This document shows, one piece after another, positions 63,536 through 64,000 of a stretch of 64,000 nucleotides of DNA (its first letter is position 1; each line of letters begins with the position of its first letter). The notes below the pieces were generated by a model. It searched no databases, was not told the origin of the DNA, and saw only the letters and a list, made by a program, of their open reading frames with translations. The DNA is from Metaphire vulgaris (Eukaryota; Annelida; Clitellata; Crassiclitellata; Megascolecidae): contig CM030835.1 of NCBI GenBank assembly GCA_018105865.1, forward strand, positions 8,884,916 through 8,948,915, in the 5' to 3' direction. Position numbers and translations under genes: made by a program.

Positions 63536-64000
63536 CATTCAGTCGTGTCCGACGACTCGACTTTGTGTGACATTATGGACTTTGATGTGCCGTCATTTTC
63601 TGTCCTCGACCGCATTTCTCTAGTTATTATTATAATTAAAATACTGTAATTGTTGGACTGTATGTGGTTTAGGAGAACTACTGCGCAAAACTACTAAGAT
63701 CCAACAGCAAGCATTCTATTCAGTTTGCGCTTCTCTTTGTTTATTCGTTAGTCTTTTCTTCTTATATTACGAGTCTACAAGTAGCAACAACACTTTGAAG
63801 CATAGAATGCCCTAATAGACCTAGTGCTAAATTTCAATACTTTATAGTTCTACAATATGACCACTGCTTAGCAACGAAGACGGGGAAATATGCAATAGAT
63901 ATTGCAGCCGCATTAATCAAAGCCTTAGGAGACATGCGAAAAGAGAAAAACGCTAAAAGAAAGGCAAGAAATTCTGCATAAAATAACGATGAACATGCAT
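63533..64000. other. Window end, no recognised gene
   Basis: TCAGTCGTGTCCGACGACTC just after the TC run is a word often found in LINE or other dispersed repeats, but no element can be delimited here. Confidence 0.3.

Noticed and set aside
1..64000. CRISPR arrays, operons, phage or prokaryotic defence systems
   Set aside because: All repeats are microsatellites, transposons or tandem DNA of animal type, and coding is spliced. Nothing prokaryotic is seen.

Overview
This is animal nuclear DNA. It has long AT-rich introns with GT-AG borders, many microsatellites, fragments of LINE, SINE and DNA transposons, and genes with animal-only architectures. The FMRFamide-receptor-like GPCR and the RING/B-box/five-Tudor protein (Qin/RNF17 type) point to an invertebrate bilaterian. 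A marine lophotrochozoan is my best guess, held weakly. There is no prokaryotic operon, CRISPR array or phage signal.

Layout: (1) About 0.19-36.63 kb, + strand: one gene of about 41 coding exons for a protein of about 1,840 aa. Its order is RING finger, two B-boxes, a helical linker, then five extended Tudor domains. It is the RNF17/TDRD4 (vertebrate) or Qin/Kumo (fly) homolog of the germline piRNA pathway. I joined the exons by splice phase, from an ATG at 187 to a TAG at 36629. All joins keep frame except one, between 5274 and 5503. One intron appears to be GC-AG. The introns hold LINE 3' ends, TTAA-flanked and hAT-like small transposons, a SINE-like pair, tandem duplications and microsatellites. 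(2) 37.5-38.8 kb: a minus-strand LINE 3' fragment. (3) 39.05-45.03 kb, + strand: a four-exon CLIC/EXC-4 gene (271 aa) with a CPIC glutaredoxin-like motif. (4) 45-59.4 kb: gene-poor DNA packed with nested hAT-like miniature elements (several with 8-bp target duplications), a CR1-type LINE remnant split by one of them, a pogo-like element, two perfect palindromes and many microsatellites. (5) 59.46-60.65 kb, minus strand: an intronless, GC-rich rhodopsin-class GPCR of 395 aa, FMRFamide-receptor-like. (6) 60.65-64 kb: one more hAT-like element, a LINE 3' tail and microsatellites, with no recognisable gene.

The three genes have no obvious joint function. One is a piRNA-pathway scaffold, one a CLIC-family protein and one a neuropeptide receptor. 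The least explained signal is a short motif, close to GACTTTTTTGCTTGTCAG or its complement. It recurs inside several miniature elements whose terminal repeats differ. I see no wholly new gene system.
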